64,000 nt of DNA from Paenibacillus albus (GCF_003952225.1 NZ_CP034437.1:62001-126000), one strand, 5' to 3'; positions 34,219 to 42,694 are shown, counted from the stretch's first letter. Numbers and translations are program-made. Notes: generated by a model not told the origin, from the sequence alone.

Positions 34219-35703
34219 TTACTGCGCTTGCTTCGGATTCGTGCCGGCAAGCTTCGATTTGGCAATAAAGTCATTGATGTCTTTCTCTGCCTTCGCAAGC
34301 GCCTTCTCCGGATCTGTACCCTTCATTGCAGACTCGATCGCAGTCGATACGGCCATGCTGACATCCCACGGGTAGATTGGTTCTGCTTTGGAGAATGGAA
34401 TAACCTTCTCGGCAATCAGCGCGCGCCATGGATCCTGCGACGCTGCCGGATCGGCTTTCATCGCTTCGTCGACCGACTTACGCGGCGAGAACTTCGAGAA
34501 TTGTGCCGTTTTGAAGAAGTCGATCATGACATTCGGGTCTCCGCCGAGCAGGTAGCTGATGAACGCCGCAGACTCTTTCGGATGCTTGGATTTGCCGTCT
34601 ACGACGAGCGACCAGCCGCCAAGCGTTGCCGTTGTTGTCGATGGATCGCCGTTCTGCGAAGGCATTGGCGCTACGCCGATTTTGTCCAGCATATTCTTAA
34701 AGTCGTTGCGGTATTGGCCGATCGCCCATGAGCCGCTGATTTCCTGTGCTACTTTGCCTTGGCCAAACGGCGATGCATCCGCGTAGCCTGCAAGGGCCTG
34801 CTTCGGCATAATGCCCGCTTTGAACGCATCCGCATAGAAGTTGATGACTGCTCTGTAGCCATCGTTGTTGATGTCCGCCTTGGACCAATCGTCTGTCAGC
34901 GCCAAGTGGCCAGCCGCGCCATATTGCAGCCCCCATGAGGACCAGCCGAGATCCCCAGCAGTTTGACCTGTTGCCAGACCGAAGATCCCTTTCTGCGTCA
35001 GCTTCTTACCGTTGTCGATCAGCTCTTGCCAAGTAGTTGGCGGCTTCTCCGGATCAAGTCCGGCTGCGGTATACAGGTCCTTACGGTAGTAAAGGACAGC
35101 CGAAGGCTCAACCAGCATCGGATATGCGTAATACTTGTCGCCTACCGATACGAAATCTTTAATGTTGTCGTAGAGATCATCGAAGGTAGCGCCGTCCATG
35201 ATATCGTTAAGCGGCTGGATTTGCTCAAGCTTCGCCGCGTTCGCGATTGCCCCGTAGTTCATCGTGTAGAAGTCCGGTGCTTTGCCGGCAGCTTGAGCAG
35301 CCTTCAGCTTCTGCGCCCAAGCGTCGCCAGGGACGATTTGGAGCTTCACTTCGATTTGATCCTGAGATTTATTGAATGAGTCAACCCACTTCTTGAACCA
35401 TGCATCCGTCGTTGCTTCGAACTTGTTCGCCCAGAACTCGACCGTTACTTTCTCGGCCGGCGCTGCCGCATTGCCGCTGTTATTCGCGGCTGCATTCGCA
35501 TTCGTGCTGCTGGTGTCTGTCGATGTGTTGCCGCTGTTGTCGGTGCTATTCGTGCTGTTCGAGGTGTTCTTACTATTCGTGCTGTTTGAGGTGTTCGAGC
35601 TGTCATTGCCGTTGCTGCCACAAGCTGTCAAAGCAATCGAGGATACTAACATAACTGAAAGCAGTGCCGTACTGATTTTCATCTTCCCCTGTTTTGGCTG
35701 CAT
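34219..35703 (-). CDS. Sugar-binding lipoprotein of the glycan locus
   Basis: 494 residues with lipobox IALTACGS and an Asn/Ser/Thr-rich linker of about 55 residues. The family 1 solute-binding fold shows VEFWANKFEATTDAWFKKWV, APDFYTMNYG and VLYYRKDLYTAAGLDPEKPPTTWQEL (in parts). MQPKQGK is kept as start because GGGAGG lies 9 nt upstream. It lies between the DUF4185 lipoprotein gene and the permeases and supplies the importer with substrate released outside the cell. Confidence 0.9.
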   Translation of the reverse strand: MQPKQGKMKISTALLSVMLVSSIALTACGSNGNDSSNTSNSTNSKNTSNSTNSTDNSGNTSTDTSSTNANAAANNSGNAAAPAEKVTVEFWANKFEATTDAWFKKWVDSFNKSQDQIEVKLQIVPGDAWAQKLKAAQAAGKAPDFYTMNYGAIANAAKLEQIQPLNDIMDGATFDDLYDNIKDFVSVGDKYYAYPMLVEPSAVLYYRKDLYTAAGLDPEKPPTTWQELIDNGKKLTQKGIFGLATGQTAGDLGWSSWGLQYGAAGHLALTDDWSKADINNDGYRAVINFYADAFKAGIMPKQALAGYADASPFGQGKVAQEISGSWAIGQYRNDFKNMLDKIGVAPMPSQNGDPSTTTATLGGWSLVVDGKSKHPKESAAFISYLLGGDPNVMIDFFKTAQFSKFSPRKSVDEAMKADPAASQDPWRALIAEKVIPFSKAEPIYPWDVSMAVSTAIESAMKGTDPEKALAKAEKDINDFIAKSKLAGTNPKQAQ

Positions 35704-35842
35704 GCTTTAAAGCCTCCCTTTTTGTGAGAAGAAACTTCGTTCGCCGCTTATTGACAGCTCAGCCGTTTCTTCTTTGGACATGCTATTTAAACGCATTATG
35801 CGCTTAAACCATTAGGATGCTAACGATCTGCTGTATCCGCTT

Positions 35843-36970
35843 TCATTTCTGCAAGGATGCCTTGAACCAGAACACGTTGTAGGGATCCCAGAGCGAGAGG
35901 GTAAAATAGATCGTCTTGCCGCCGTCCTCCGTATAGCGTTCGTTCATGAACGGACCATACAGTCCCGGCTGCTCGGATGCTGTTACGAGATCGAACGCCT
36001 CGCCCCACGGCCCCCAAGGCGCGAGTCCTTCACGGATGACAACACCCTCGCCTTCCTTGAGATAGGTCATCAGCCATCTGTTCAGATAGCTGTTCCAAAC
36101 AACGGACAGCTCGCCGACGGTGTCATCGACAACCGTCTCCGCTTCTTCCAGCTTCGCGCTCCATATCGGTGCTCCGTCCACATCCTTGCCGGCATAGTAC
36201 CGGTAATCCGCAAGATTCTCGATATTCGCCTCATCCACCTTCATCAGCTGCACGCCGCCGAAGCGTCCGGAAGGAATGCACCAAAAGTAGATTTCAGCAT
36301 GATCCTGGTCGATTTGAACCTTATAGGGACTGACTTGGATGAAGTTGCTCTCACCTGGCCATTTCAACTGATCAAGCAGCGACCAATGCTGGCCGTTGTC
36401 TGTCGACTTGGCTGCGCTTGAATAATTGGCGTCCCATCTACCGGGATCGCCCCAGTGGTTGACCGACATATAGTACAGGTACATGGCGCCGTTCGCGGCT
36501 AACCCGTAGGTTGGTATTGCGGTCATCTCATCGTAGTCAACCTTCGCCGAAGGAATCAGCTCTGTGGCGAGGCCGGTATCGTCGGCAATCATGCCGTCGA
36601 GCTTAATGCCATCCGACGGATCCTTATCCGTCGTATACCCGATCGTATTGGAGCGCCAGAAGCTGCCGCCGCCGCCGATCTGATCCGCGGCGCGCTCTCC
36701 GAACGTGTCCCCGAAGACAAAATAAGTTTTGTCTCCCGCGTTGAACATCGATCCTAGGTCAGTGCCGTAAACCCCGAAACGTTCCGTCTTGTTCGGTGAA
36801 TCAGCGCCGGTAATCTGTGACACTTGCTGAAGATCCGTCACCCCTTTCAGGAGAAACGACTTGCCTTCCGCATCCAGCATCGGGTTCGCTTTATCTTCGG
36901 ATGCACACCCTAGCAGGGTGACGAGAAGAATAGCGGCTGCCAAGCTTAATGCTGATTTGGCGCGGATCAT
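35843..36970 (-). CDS. DUF4185 lipoprotein (GH183-related beta-propeller)
   Basis: 375 residues. The lipoprotein signal ends in LLGCASED, so the protein is displayed on the outer face of the membrane. The body carries DUF4185 hallmarks: VYGTDLGSMFNAGDKTYFVF, GDTFGERA, FWRSNTIGYTTDKDPSDGI, and repeated five-bladed-propeller strands. From established work as I recall it, some DUF4185 proteins are endo-acting D-arabinanases (CAZy GH183); whether this one is, is inference. Its ATG overlaps the DUF2961 stop (ATGA), so the two are made together. Likely job: endo-cleavage of a furanoside glycan at the cell surface. Confidence 0.75.
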   Translation of the reverse strand: MIRAKSALSLAAAILLVTLLGCASEDKANPMLDAEGKSFLLKGVTDLQQVSQITGADSPNKTERFGVYGTDLGSMFNAGDKTYFVFGDTFGERAADQIGGGGSFWRSNTIGYTTDKDPSDGIKLDGMIADDTGLATELIPSAKVDYDEMTAIPTYGLAANGAMYLYYMSVNHWGDPGRWDANYSSAAKSTDNGQHWSLLDQLKWPGESNFIQVSPYKVQIDQDHAEIYFWCIPSGRFGGVQLMKVDEANIENLADYRYYAGKDVDGAPIWSAKLEEAETVVDDTVGELSVVWNSYLNRWLMTYLKEGEGVVIREGLAPWGPWGEAFDLVTASEQPGLYGPFMNERYTEDGGKTIYFTLSLWDPYNVFWFKASLQK

Positions 36971-38076
36971 GGATTCGAATGACCGAAGATCTTCGCCAGA
37001 CTATCCGGGTTAAACGGCTTGGTGTCCGGCAGCGGCAGCCGCTTATCGACCTTCGGCAGTGCTTGGAATGGACGATGCGGCTCCTGCTGGTACCAATAGG
37101 CCGTCGAAGAAACGTCATCGCTGCGGTGATTGTTATGACCGTGCTCGATCGTCACTTTGATGCTTGAATCAAACATGATCGGATCGAGGATGTGATAGCG
37201 GTAGGTTGAGATTTTGCCGCTCCAGTTCGGTCCGCCGCCTAATATTATGCCGTGATAAGGAGTGCACACTTCCTGCTGCGGGCACCATGCCGTATTGAAG
37301 TAATCCTCCATTCCCGTTCCGTGCAGTGTCGGCGGCCACGGCTCTCCATCGATGAAGATCATGTCATCTCCTTCGCCATACCAGTTCCACTCGCTCGTAT
37401 CGCGAAGGTTATGTACGTTAAAGTTACAGCCGATATAATGGCCTTTGCCTTCGGCTTCGAGAATAATGTAGTTGCCATCCCCTGTCGTGTTCTTGCCGCC
37501 GAACTCGAAGAAGGCATTGTCGACGCTCGTATCTGGAATGCCATCCGTTGGGTTCTCCCGATTCCACTGCGCATGGAATCTCAGCTCGTTATCCGGAAGC
37601 TTGTCGTATTCCTCGTAATCCACATAGAAATAGAATTTGATCGGATGGTCTGCTTCACTCTCAATTTGAATTCTGGCACCGATTGCATAAGGCATTCGGA
37701 AGAAAGAGTTGAAAGCCTTGCCGTCCTCAGGACTCATCATCAGCGCAGCAGATGTATAATTGCGCGTCAGACCGTGCCCCATTCCGAAGAAATCGCCGAT
37801 TGGTGCTTCCACGCTCGGCTCCGCCTCGTCATCCCAGAACATCCGCATAACAATCTTGCGCGGCAGGAATGACTCTTCCACCGGTGCGTCCGGCGCCATT
37901 GTCATCCATATGTGCGTGATTGCTCCTGCACCTTTGATGTGGCAAATATCCGTCACATCGCCTGGTTTAATCGTGAAGAAGTCTTTGTTGCCTCCGGAGC
38001 GGTCGTAGCTGGATTCCCGTTTGCGTTTACCTGTTCTTGCTTGGCTAAGAGAAATAAGGCTTTGATTGACGTCCAT
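36967..38076 (-). CDS. DUF2961 / GH172 family glycosidase
   Basis: 369 residues, no signal peptide. DUF2961 signatures: SSYDRSGGNKDFFTIKPGD, GAGAITHIWMT, VMRMFWDDEAEPSVEAPIGD, FFGMGHG, FRMPYAIGARI. CAZy GH172 contains these proteins; characterised members act on alpha-D-arabinofuranosides and on difructose dianhydride-type fructofuranosides. It is the first gene of the operon (DUF2961, DUF4185, importer, DUF6259). MDVNQSL is the start because AAGGAGTG precedes it; 43 upstream in-frame codons lie in the operator region. Exo-acting hydrolysis of imported oligosaccharide is inferred. A phage-like alternative is unlikely given context. Confidence 0.85.
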   Translation of the reverse strand: MDVNQSLISLSQARTGKRKRESSYDRSGGNKDFFTIKPGDVTDICHIKGAGAITHIWMTMAPDAPVEESFLPRKIVMRMFWDDEAEPSVEAPIGDFFGMGHGLTRNYTSAALMMSPEDGKAFNSFFRMPYAIGARIQIESEADHPIKFYFYVDYEEYDKLPDNELRFHAQWNRENPTDGIPDTSVDNAFFEFGGKNTTGDGNYIILEAEGKGHYIGCNFNVHNLRDTSEWNWYGEGDDMIFIDGEPWPPTLHGTGMEDYFNTAWCPQQEVCTPYHGIILGGGPNWSGKISTYRYHILDPIMFDSSIKVTIEHGHNNHRSDDVSSTAYWYQQEPHRPFQALPKVDKRLPLPDTKPFNPDSLAKIFGHSNP

Positions 38077-38142
38077 GCTGAGCACTCCTTCTGATTTGAA
38101 CTGTTGTGTGGTGCAATGTGACCAATGTTGTTGTGATACCAT

Positions 38143-38160
38143 TGTGGAACCGATTGCACA
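38143..38160. promoter_or_regulatory. LacI-type operator copy 1
   Basis: TGTGGAACCGATTGCACA is an 18-bp dyad fitting TGTGNAANC|GNTTNCACA with the central CG typical of LacI-family operators. It lies 67 bp upstream of the GH172 start codon. Confidence 0.65.
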
Positions 38161-38226
38161 TTTTGGTGAAAAAGATATCATTTTGCGCGAAATTGGCGAA
38201 CGCAAGAGACTTCAACCTACTCATTA

Positions 38227-38244
38227 CCTGCAACCGATTCCACA
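38227..38244. promoter_or_regulatory. LacI-type operator copy 2
   Basis: CCTGCAACCGATTCCACA shares the AACCGATT core and the CACA end with the copy at 38143-38160, 84 bp away, in the same intergenic region. A 10-bp palindrome CACAATTGTG overlaps its end. Confidence 0.6.
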
Positions 38245-38292
38245 CAATTGTGACAAAGCATCATTCCTTCTGACCCAGTAGAGGAACCTTGC

Positions 38293-39303
38293 TTAGCCCA
38301 AACGATTGATTTCATTGTAAAACAGCTCTAGCTGCTTATCGCTTTGCGTCTCGTCTTTACGAATGCGGCGAAGAAGAATTTCCCCTGCCTTGCGCCCCAT
38401 CTCGTACGGCCGCTGATCCATGTAATATAACTCCGGGTTCTTAAGCAGCGCTCCCGCTTCCACCTCGCCGAACGAAGCTACGGTGATATCATCCGGGATT
38501 CGAAGCCCGCTTCTTACGATTTCGAGAAGGACGCCTAAGCTCATCCGATTGTTCAAGGAGATGATCGCCGTCGGCCGCTCTTCCTCGCTAAGAAATTTGC
38601 GGACTGCTCGAACTCCATCCTCGATGGAGAAGTCTTTGCCGTTGAATACGAGCGGCTTCGCATGAAGCCCGAATTCCTTCATTGCCTTCAGCACGCCGGC
38701 ATAGCGCTCCCGGCCGGTACTTACGCGGCTTGGTCCGTTGACCACGCCAATTCTGACATGTCCTGCCTCAAGCAGCTTCATGGTTAGGCGGCTTGCTCCG
38801 TCGATATTGTCTTCTGCAACCAAGTCCAGCTTGTTTCCCGCTTCCTTCGACATCAGCTTCCGGTCGATCAGCACGATTGGCATGCCGGAATCAGCGAGTC
38901 TCTCCAGAAGCGAATCGTTATCACCGGATGTCGCGAGAACAACCGCATCGACCCGTTTCTCTTGCAGCAGCTGAATGAGCTGCCTCTCCTTCTCCGGGTT
39001 TTCGTCCGAGCTGCAGAAGATGAGCTGAAAGCCCTCTGGACCAACAACATCCTCAATGCCTCTAGAGATGCCCATAAAATAAGGATTGGAGATATCCGGA
39101 ATAATGACGCCGATCATGAAAGTTTTGTCCTGCTTCAAACTTCTCGCGATGGCACTCGGCTGGTAATTTAAACGGTTAACAACGTCCAGAACCCGACTCT
39201 TGATCTCTTCGCTGACAAAGCCGCTGTCATTGAGCACTCTGGATACGGTCGCCGTGGAAACCTCTGCTTCCAGCGCGACTTGCTTGATTGTTGCTTTAGA
39301 CAA
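38293..39303 (-). CDS. LacI-family regulator of the GH172 locus
   Basis: 336 residues. The helix-turn-helix is TIKQVALEAEVSTATVSRVLNDSG, the hinge is QPSAIARSLKQ, and the effector domain shows FMIGVIIPDISNPYFMGI, IRIGVVNGPSRVSTGRERY (in parts), and AIISLNNRMSLGVL. The start is TTG (TTGTCTAAAGCA) with a modest GGGGTGAG site. It stands immediately upstream of the GH172 gene in the same direction. Two LacI-type operators lie between them and a third palindrome is before its own start, which suggests repression of the locus plus autoregulation. Confidence 0.9.
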   Translation of the reverse strand: MSKATIKQVALEAEVSTATVSRVLNDSGFVSEEIKSRVLDVVNRLNYQPSAIARSLKQDKTFMIGVIIPDISNPYFMGISRGIEDVVGPEGFQLIFCSSDENPEKERQLIQLLQEKRVDAVVLATSGDNDSLLERLADSGMPIVLIDRKLMSKEAGNKLDLVAEDNIDGASRLTMKLLEAGHVRIGVVNGPSRVSTGRERYAGVLKAMKEFGLHAKPLVFNGKDFSIEDGVRAVRKFLSEEERPTAIISLNNRMSLGVLLEIVRSGLRIPDDITVASFGEVEAGALLKNPELYYMDQRPYEMGRKAGEILLRRIRKDETQSDKQLELFYNEINRLG

Positions 39304-39351
39304 AACAGCTCACCCCGACTTGCCGTTACGCTTGATTACGGTTTATGTATG

Positions 39352-39365
39352 CGTTTACGTAAACG
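39352..39365. promoter_or_regulatory. Palindrome CGTTTACGTAAACG upstream of lacI
   Basis: Perfect 14-bp palindrome with central CG, 48 bp before the LacI start codon. It resembles LacI-family operators and is likely autoregulatory, though its half-sites differ from the TGTGNAANC sites of the GH172 promoter. Confidence 0.55.
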
Positions 39366-39442
39366 ATTACATGAACATCGTAATAGATGGACGACATTCT
39401 CGTCAACAGTTATTTTGGTAATTTATGCTGATTTTTTTATGC

Positions 39443-39471
39443 AAAAAGCAGTGACCTCGGGTCACTGCTTT
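39443..39471 (-). terminator. Terminator-like hairpin in the gap upstream of lacI
   Basis: AAAGCAGTGACC/GGTCACTGCTTT, a 12-bp stem with a 3-nt loop, followed by TTTGC and more T on the minus strand. It is about 470 nt beyond the HAD-gene stop codon, with no gene between. Confidence 0.7.
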
Positions 39472-39523
39472 GGCACTGAAAGTATGGGGTGCGGGCGGTT
39501 CGCCGCCGCGCTTTCGCTGTCGT

Positions 39524-39715
39524 TTACTACTGGTCGCTCCTGTACTCTTACTGCTGATCGCCGCCGTAGCTTCCGCTTCCGATTACCACCAGCCGCCGCC
39601 CGTGCTTTCACTCCCTTGACTACTAGTCGCTCCCACAACTTTTTTCCGTTCACCGCCGCTCGAGCTTCCACTGCCCTTACTACTAGTCGCTCCTCCAACT
39701 CTTACCACTAGCCCC
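39524..39715. repeat. Degenerate TTACTACTAGTCGCTCC repeats
   Basis: Close copies of a 17-mer lie at 39524-39540, 39617-39633 and 39677-39693, with shorter relatives (TTACTGCTGATCG at 39548, TTACCACTAG at 39702). The first and last copies extend over about 40 bp including the shorter relative. The segment is pyrimidine-rich on the plus strand. A minus-strand frame (39462-39698) repeats ERLVV(R/K)(A/G)V, which is probably just the repeat translated. Confidence 0.6.
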
Positions 39716-39741
39716 CACCCGTGCTCCCCCTCCGCTGGCTC

Positions 39742-39924
39742 TAACGGACTCAGAAGACGCTATTATGCCAGAATCACGGGTTTCCACATTCTAACGTGCC
39801 CCAGAGACGCTATTTTAGGCAAAAGCGCTTCTTTCCGACGAAAAAGTGCCGAATAACGTCGCTGAGATCCGTTACATTTGTTCGCGGGCGATTTTCGGCG
39901 CAATAAGATCATCTGGGTCCGTTA
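39742..39924. repeat. Four-module 23-bp dyad element, copy A
   Basis: A 183-bp element. Four 23-bp modules of the form TAACG-N11-CG(T/C)TATT (imperfect) lie at 39742-39764 and 39792-39814 (forward), and 39852-39874 and 39902-39924 (reversed). Start-to-start spacing is 50, 60, 50 bp. It ends 13 bp from the HAD-gene stop codon. Two further copies with identical spacing are at 46154 and 61718. Confidence 0.9.
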
Positions 39925-39937
39925 GCGCGAATACAAG

Positions 39938-40513
39938 CTACAGCCTCGCATCTAACGCGTCCATCCACTCCCCTTGCTCATCCGCCAGCAAGGTATCCCA
40001 GCCCAGCTCGCGCGCAGGGACTAGATTCCTCTCCGAATCATCCACGAACAGGACGCGATCCTGCGTCCGCAGCCCAGATTGAACAAGTTTATAAATATCC
40101 AGGGAAGGCTTGCAGCTCCCAACCTGGCTCGAGATCGTTACACTCGCCAGGTATGGCGCAATAGGCTCCAGCAATGGCATTAACCATTCATGCCGATGAT
40201 TGCTAAGCACGTGAATGTCCGCGGCATCGCTCCATGATTGGATACGGTGAAAAGCCGGCAGCACACGAAGATGCCGAGCTAATATAGCGCGTCCATCCGC
40301 AGCCGTTAAGCCCGGATAGTAGGAAGTCAGCCACTGCCAGAAAGCCTCCTCGTCAGATTCACCGTTCCATAATGTACTTCTCAGCTGCACCTTGAAGCTC
40401 TCTTTCAGTTCGTGGACAGGAATCTCCACTTCCCCCGCGATTTCCTTCCATAACTCTAGCATATTTGTCACGATGACGCCGCCTGCATCTAGTACTAATT
40501 GCAGCCTACTCAT
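39938..40513 (-). CDS. HAD-superfamily phosphatase-like hydrolase
   Basis: 191 residues. Motif I is LVLDAGGVIV with nucleophile Asp9; the second Asp of the usual DxD is replaced by GG, as in the HAD-IA group with DxGGV. Motif II is HVLSNHRHEW, the motif III lysine is in VGSCKPSLDIY, and motif IV is VLFVDDSERNL. Its ATG lies inside the end of the preceding gene (ATGAGTAG), after GAGG, so it is translationally coupled to it. The substrate is unknown. Confidence 0.8.
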   Translation of the reverse strand: MSRLQLVLDAGGVIVTNMLELWKEIAGEVEIPVHELKESFKVQLRSTLWNGESDEEAFWQWLTSYYPGLTAADGRAILARHLRVLPAFHRIQSWSDAADIHVLSNHRHEWLMPLLEPIAPYLASVTISSQVGSCKPSLDIYKLVQSGLRTQDRVLFVDDSERNLVPARELGWDTLLADEQGEWMDALDARL

Positions 40514-41459
40514 CCCGAACCTCATGCGGAAGCGTAAGCGATACGGTTCCTTTCGCATTCGTCACTTCTCCGCCTATTTTGAGAATATACGCAAGCGTCG
40601 TGATTTTGCCGTCTGCATCGATGCTCCCGCTGCTTGCGTCATTGCTATCCCCCGCCATCCCATGCGTGTAGAAAGCAAACTTTGTACCGATCGATGGTTT
40701 CGGTCCTGTCTGGTCAAACAACTCGTTCGCGACTAGCTTCGTGATCCCATCTCCAGCGGTATCAATATCTACGTGAGCCTGCCAAGTGACCACCGGAAAA
40801 TCATCCTTCACTTCAACCAACGACACCGTCTCGTTGCTATCGATCATATAAAATTTCAGTGCCTTTCCTTCGGGAAAAATAAATGAACTGCTGTAATCCT
40901 CATGAGCATGAGTCGTTATTAACGGCTTGTGAGTAAAGTACACCTGCTTCCACATCATACTCATCACCAGCTTGCGCGCGTGCAGCAAATCTCCTTGATA
41001 CAGGGTGCTGCGCTGCGCCTCGTCAAGCGGCGAGGAGATCGAGACAGCTCCGTCCTTCCAAGCGACCTTGTACCCGAACGTCTGCGAGAGCAGACGCAGC
41101 GGGATATATACCCGCCCATCCTCCAGCATTACTGACGCGTCGAGCGGAATCTCGTAATCATAAAGAAGGCCGGTTACCTGTGCTTTCTTCTGTCCAATTG
41201 TCAGATTAACCTTCTCCGTATATTTACTGACCGATACGGTTTGCTGCTTGGCATCCCATACTACGCCAGCATCAAGCGCTTCCGTAATTACACGGACTGG
41301 TACGAGTACACGTCCATTCTCTACAATAGGAGCGGCATCCGAATGGAGCACGTTGCCCTTCACAATAATGTCAATCGGTTTCGGCGACGCATATGCATTC
41401 GAGCCAAGCACTAGCAAGCTCACTGCACACGCGAGCAGCATGAATCGTTTCCTCATCAT
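40506..41459 (-). CDS. Secreted copper-amine-oxidase-like-domain protein
   Basis: 317 residues with a signal peptide ending near SNAYASPKP. A copper amine oxidase N-terminal-like domain follows: VLVPVRVITEALDAGVVWDAKQQTVSV and VYIPLRLLSQTFGYKVAWKDG (in parts), the repeated alpha/beta motif common in Paenibacillaceae cell-envelope proteins. A C-terminal beta-rich region of unknown type follows. The ATG after AAGGAG (9 nt) is preferred to the longer frame. It is 26 nt downstream of the anti-sigma-like gene and coupled to the HAD gene, so it probably belongs to the ECF regulon unit. Confidence 0.75.
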   Translation of the reverse strand: MMRKRFMLLACAVSLLVLGSNAYASPKPIDIIVKGNVLHSDAAPIVENGRVLVPVRVITEALDAGVVWDAKQQTVSVSKYTEKVNLTIGQKKAQVTGLLYDYEIPLDASVMLEDGRVYIPLRLLSQTFGYKVAWKDGAVSISSPLDEAQRSTLYQGDLLHARKLVMSMMWKQVYFTHKPLITTHAHEDYSSSFIFPEGKALKFYMIDSNETVSLVEVKDDFPVVTWQAHVDIDTAGDGITKLVANELFDQTGPKPSIGTKFAFYTHGMAGDSNDASSGSIDADGKITTLAYILKIGGEVTNAKGTVSLTLPHEVRDE

Positions 41460-41485
41460 TTCATTGGTCTCCTTTTTCCCAAATC

Positions 41486-42694
41486 TCAAAGCTCGTTCAT
41501 CGCCGCATCAAGGGCTTGCTTCATAAGCGGACTCTCCTTCGACTTCGCCCAATAGATAAGGAGTACATTACCTCGCTCGTAGGTGAGAGGATAGGTCGTA
41601 AATTTTGCATCGCGCATCTCCATATTAAACTGCTGCAGCCCTTTTGCGCGCGACTCCTTCGATGGAAAAACATAAATATGAACAAACTCAGGATCACTCT
41701 GATCCGTCTGCCCTTCCGCTTCAATACCGTATACTTCAGGTATGATATGGTCCAGCAGCAGAGGCTCCCCCGTTATTCCGTAAGGAACCAGCTTTACCTT
41801 CTGTTCCTCAACAGTTTTCACAATACTCTCCAGTGAATAAGGCTTCACCTGCTCGCCCGTATTGGCGGACAGCGGAACACTATTGGAATCGCGAGGATCA
41901 TCGAAGGTTTTGCTTGCGACGATGGCTCCCTCATCATTAAGCGCCTCAATTCCGTACGATGGAGCCGCACTCGATGGAAGAGTGGCGAACCACAGCTTTT
42001 GCCCCTCCTCGAATTCTACGATCCTCGCAGGATAACTGCCCGCGTCCGGACCTCCAGCGGTAACATGAATTGCCGTGATCGACGAGTTAGACAATTGTCC
42101 GAATACGATCGGGAAAGGTCCGTGAATCCCTTCAAACTTCGGCATGCTCATGTAAGTGAAAGCCTCTTGCTTACTAGAATCATGTCCGATGCCGTATCCG
42201 CCGCCCATGACCCATTTCCAGCCAAGCCACGTTTTACGGACAAACTCAATTTGTAAATCCGTCCCGTCGCCCTTTACATTGTCACGCTTAATGAACAGCA
42301 GCACGCCGCCGTCAATCGCCTCGCGGTGAATGACACGTATCGAGGCATTGTCCCTGAATTTCATGACCGCATCTTCCGGCGTCTTGCCAATCGGAATCTT
42401 CACCGTGCCCGTAATCCCGGCTGCGCGAGAGTACCGCCAGTCCGCAATCCCGCCAGGAATTTCATACACATAGGCCAAAACAAGGAATAGCGCAAGGCAT
42501 GCCGCTGCCACAACTGACCATCCTAACCACGTACGTCTTCTACGTCTGCTTGAACTTTGCCGAGGCGCCGCAAGCCGCTGAATGTCCGCAATGCGCTGCT
42601 CCGAAAGGACTCGATTTCTCTGAAAAGGACGCTGCTTCAGCCGATCGAACAACGGATCCGCTTGCCGAGGCTCGTCTGTTTGCCGTTTCGTCAT
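41486..42694 (-). CDS. Anti-sigma-factor-like membrane protein
   Basis: 402 residues: a basic cytosolic N-terminus of about 57 residues, a single membrane helix (LGWSVVAAACLALFLVLAYVY), and a large extracellular domain. Its start overlaps the stop of the ECF sigma gene (ATGA), the standard sigma/anti-sigma arrangement. The cytosolic part lacks an obvious zinc HxxxCxxC motif, so it would be a non-ZAS anti-sigma factor. No domain name is claimed for the outer part. The role, holding the sigma factor until an envelope signal arrives, is inferred from position and topology. Confidence 0.7.
   Translation of the reverse strand: MTKRQTDEPRQADPLFDRLKQRPFQRNRVLSEQRIADIQRLAAPRQSSSRRRRRTWLGWSVVAAACLALFLVLAYVYEIPGGIADWRYSRAAGITGTVKIPIGKTPEDAVMKFRDNASIRVIHREAIDGGVLLFIKRDNVKGDGTDLQIEFVRKTWLGWKWVMGGGYGIGHDSSKQEAFTYMSMPKFEGIHGPFPIVFGQLSNSSITAIHVTAGGPDAGSYPARIVEFEEGQKLWFATLPSSAAPSYGIEALNDEGAIVASKTFDDPRDSNSVPLSANTGEQVKPYSLESIVKTVEEQKVKLVPYGITGEPLLLDHIIPEVYGIEAEGQTDQSDPEFVHIYVFPSKESRAKGLQQFNMEMRDAKFTTYPLTYERGNVLLIYWAKSKESPLMKQALDAAMNEL

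Noticed and set aside
39462-39698. 78-residue repeat protein on the minus strand
   Set aside because: It repeats ERLVV-type peptides only because the DNA repeats are in frame; the composition is Arg/Ala-rich and it looks like no known family.
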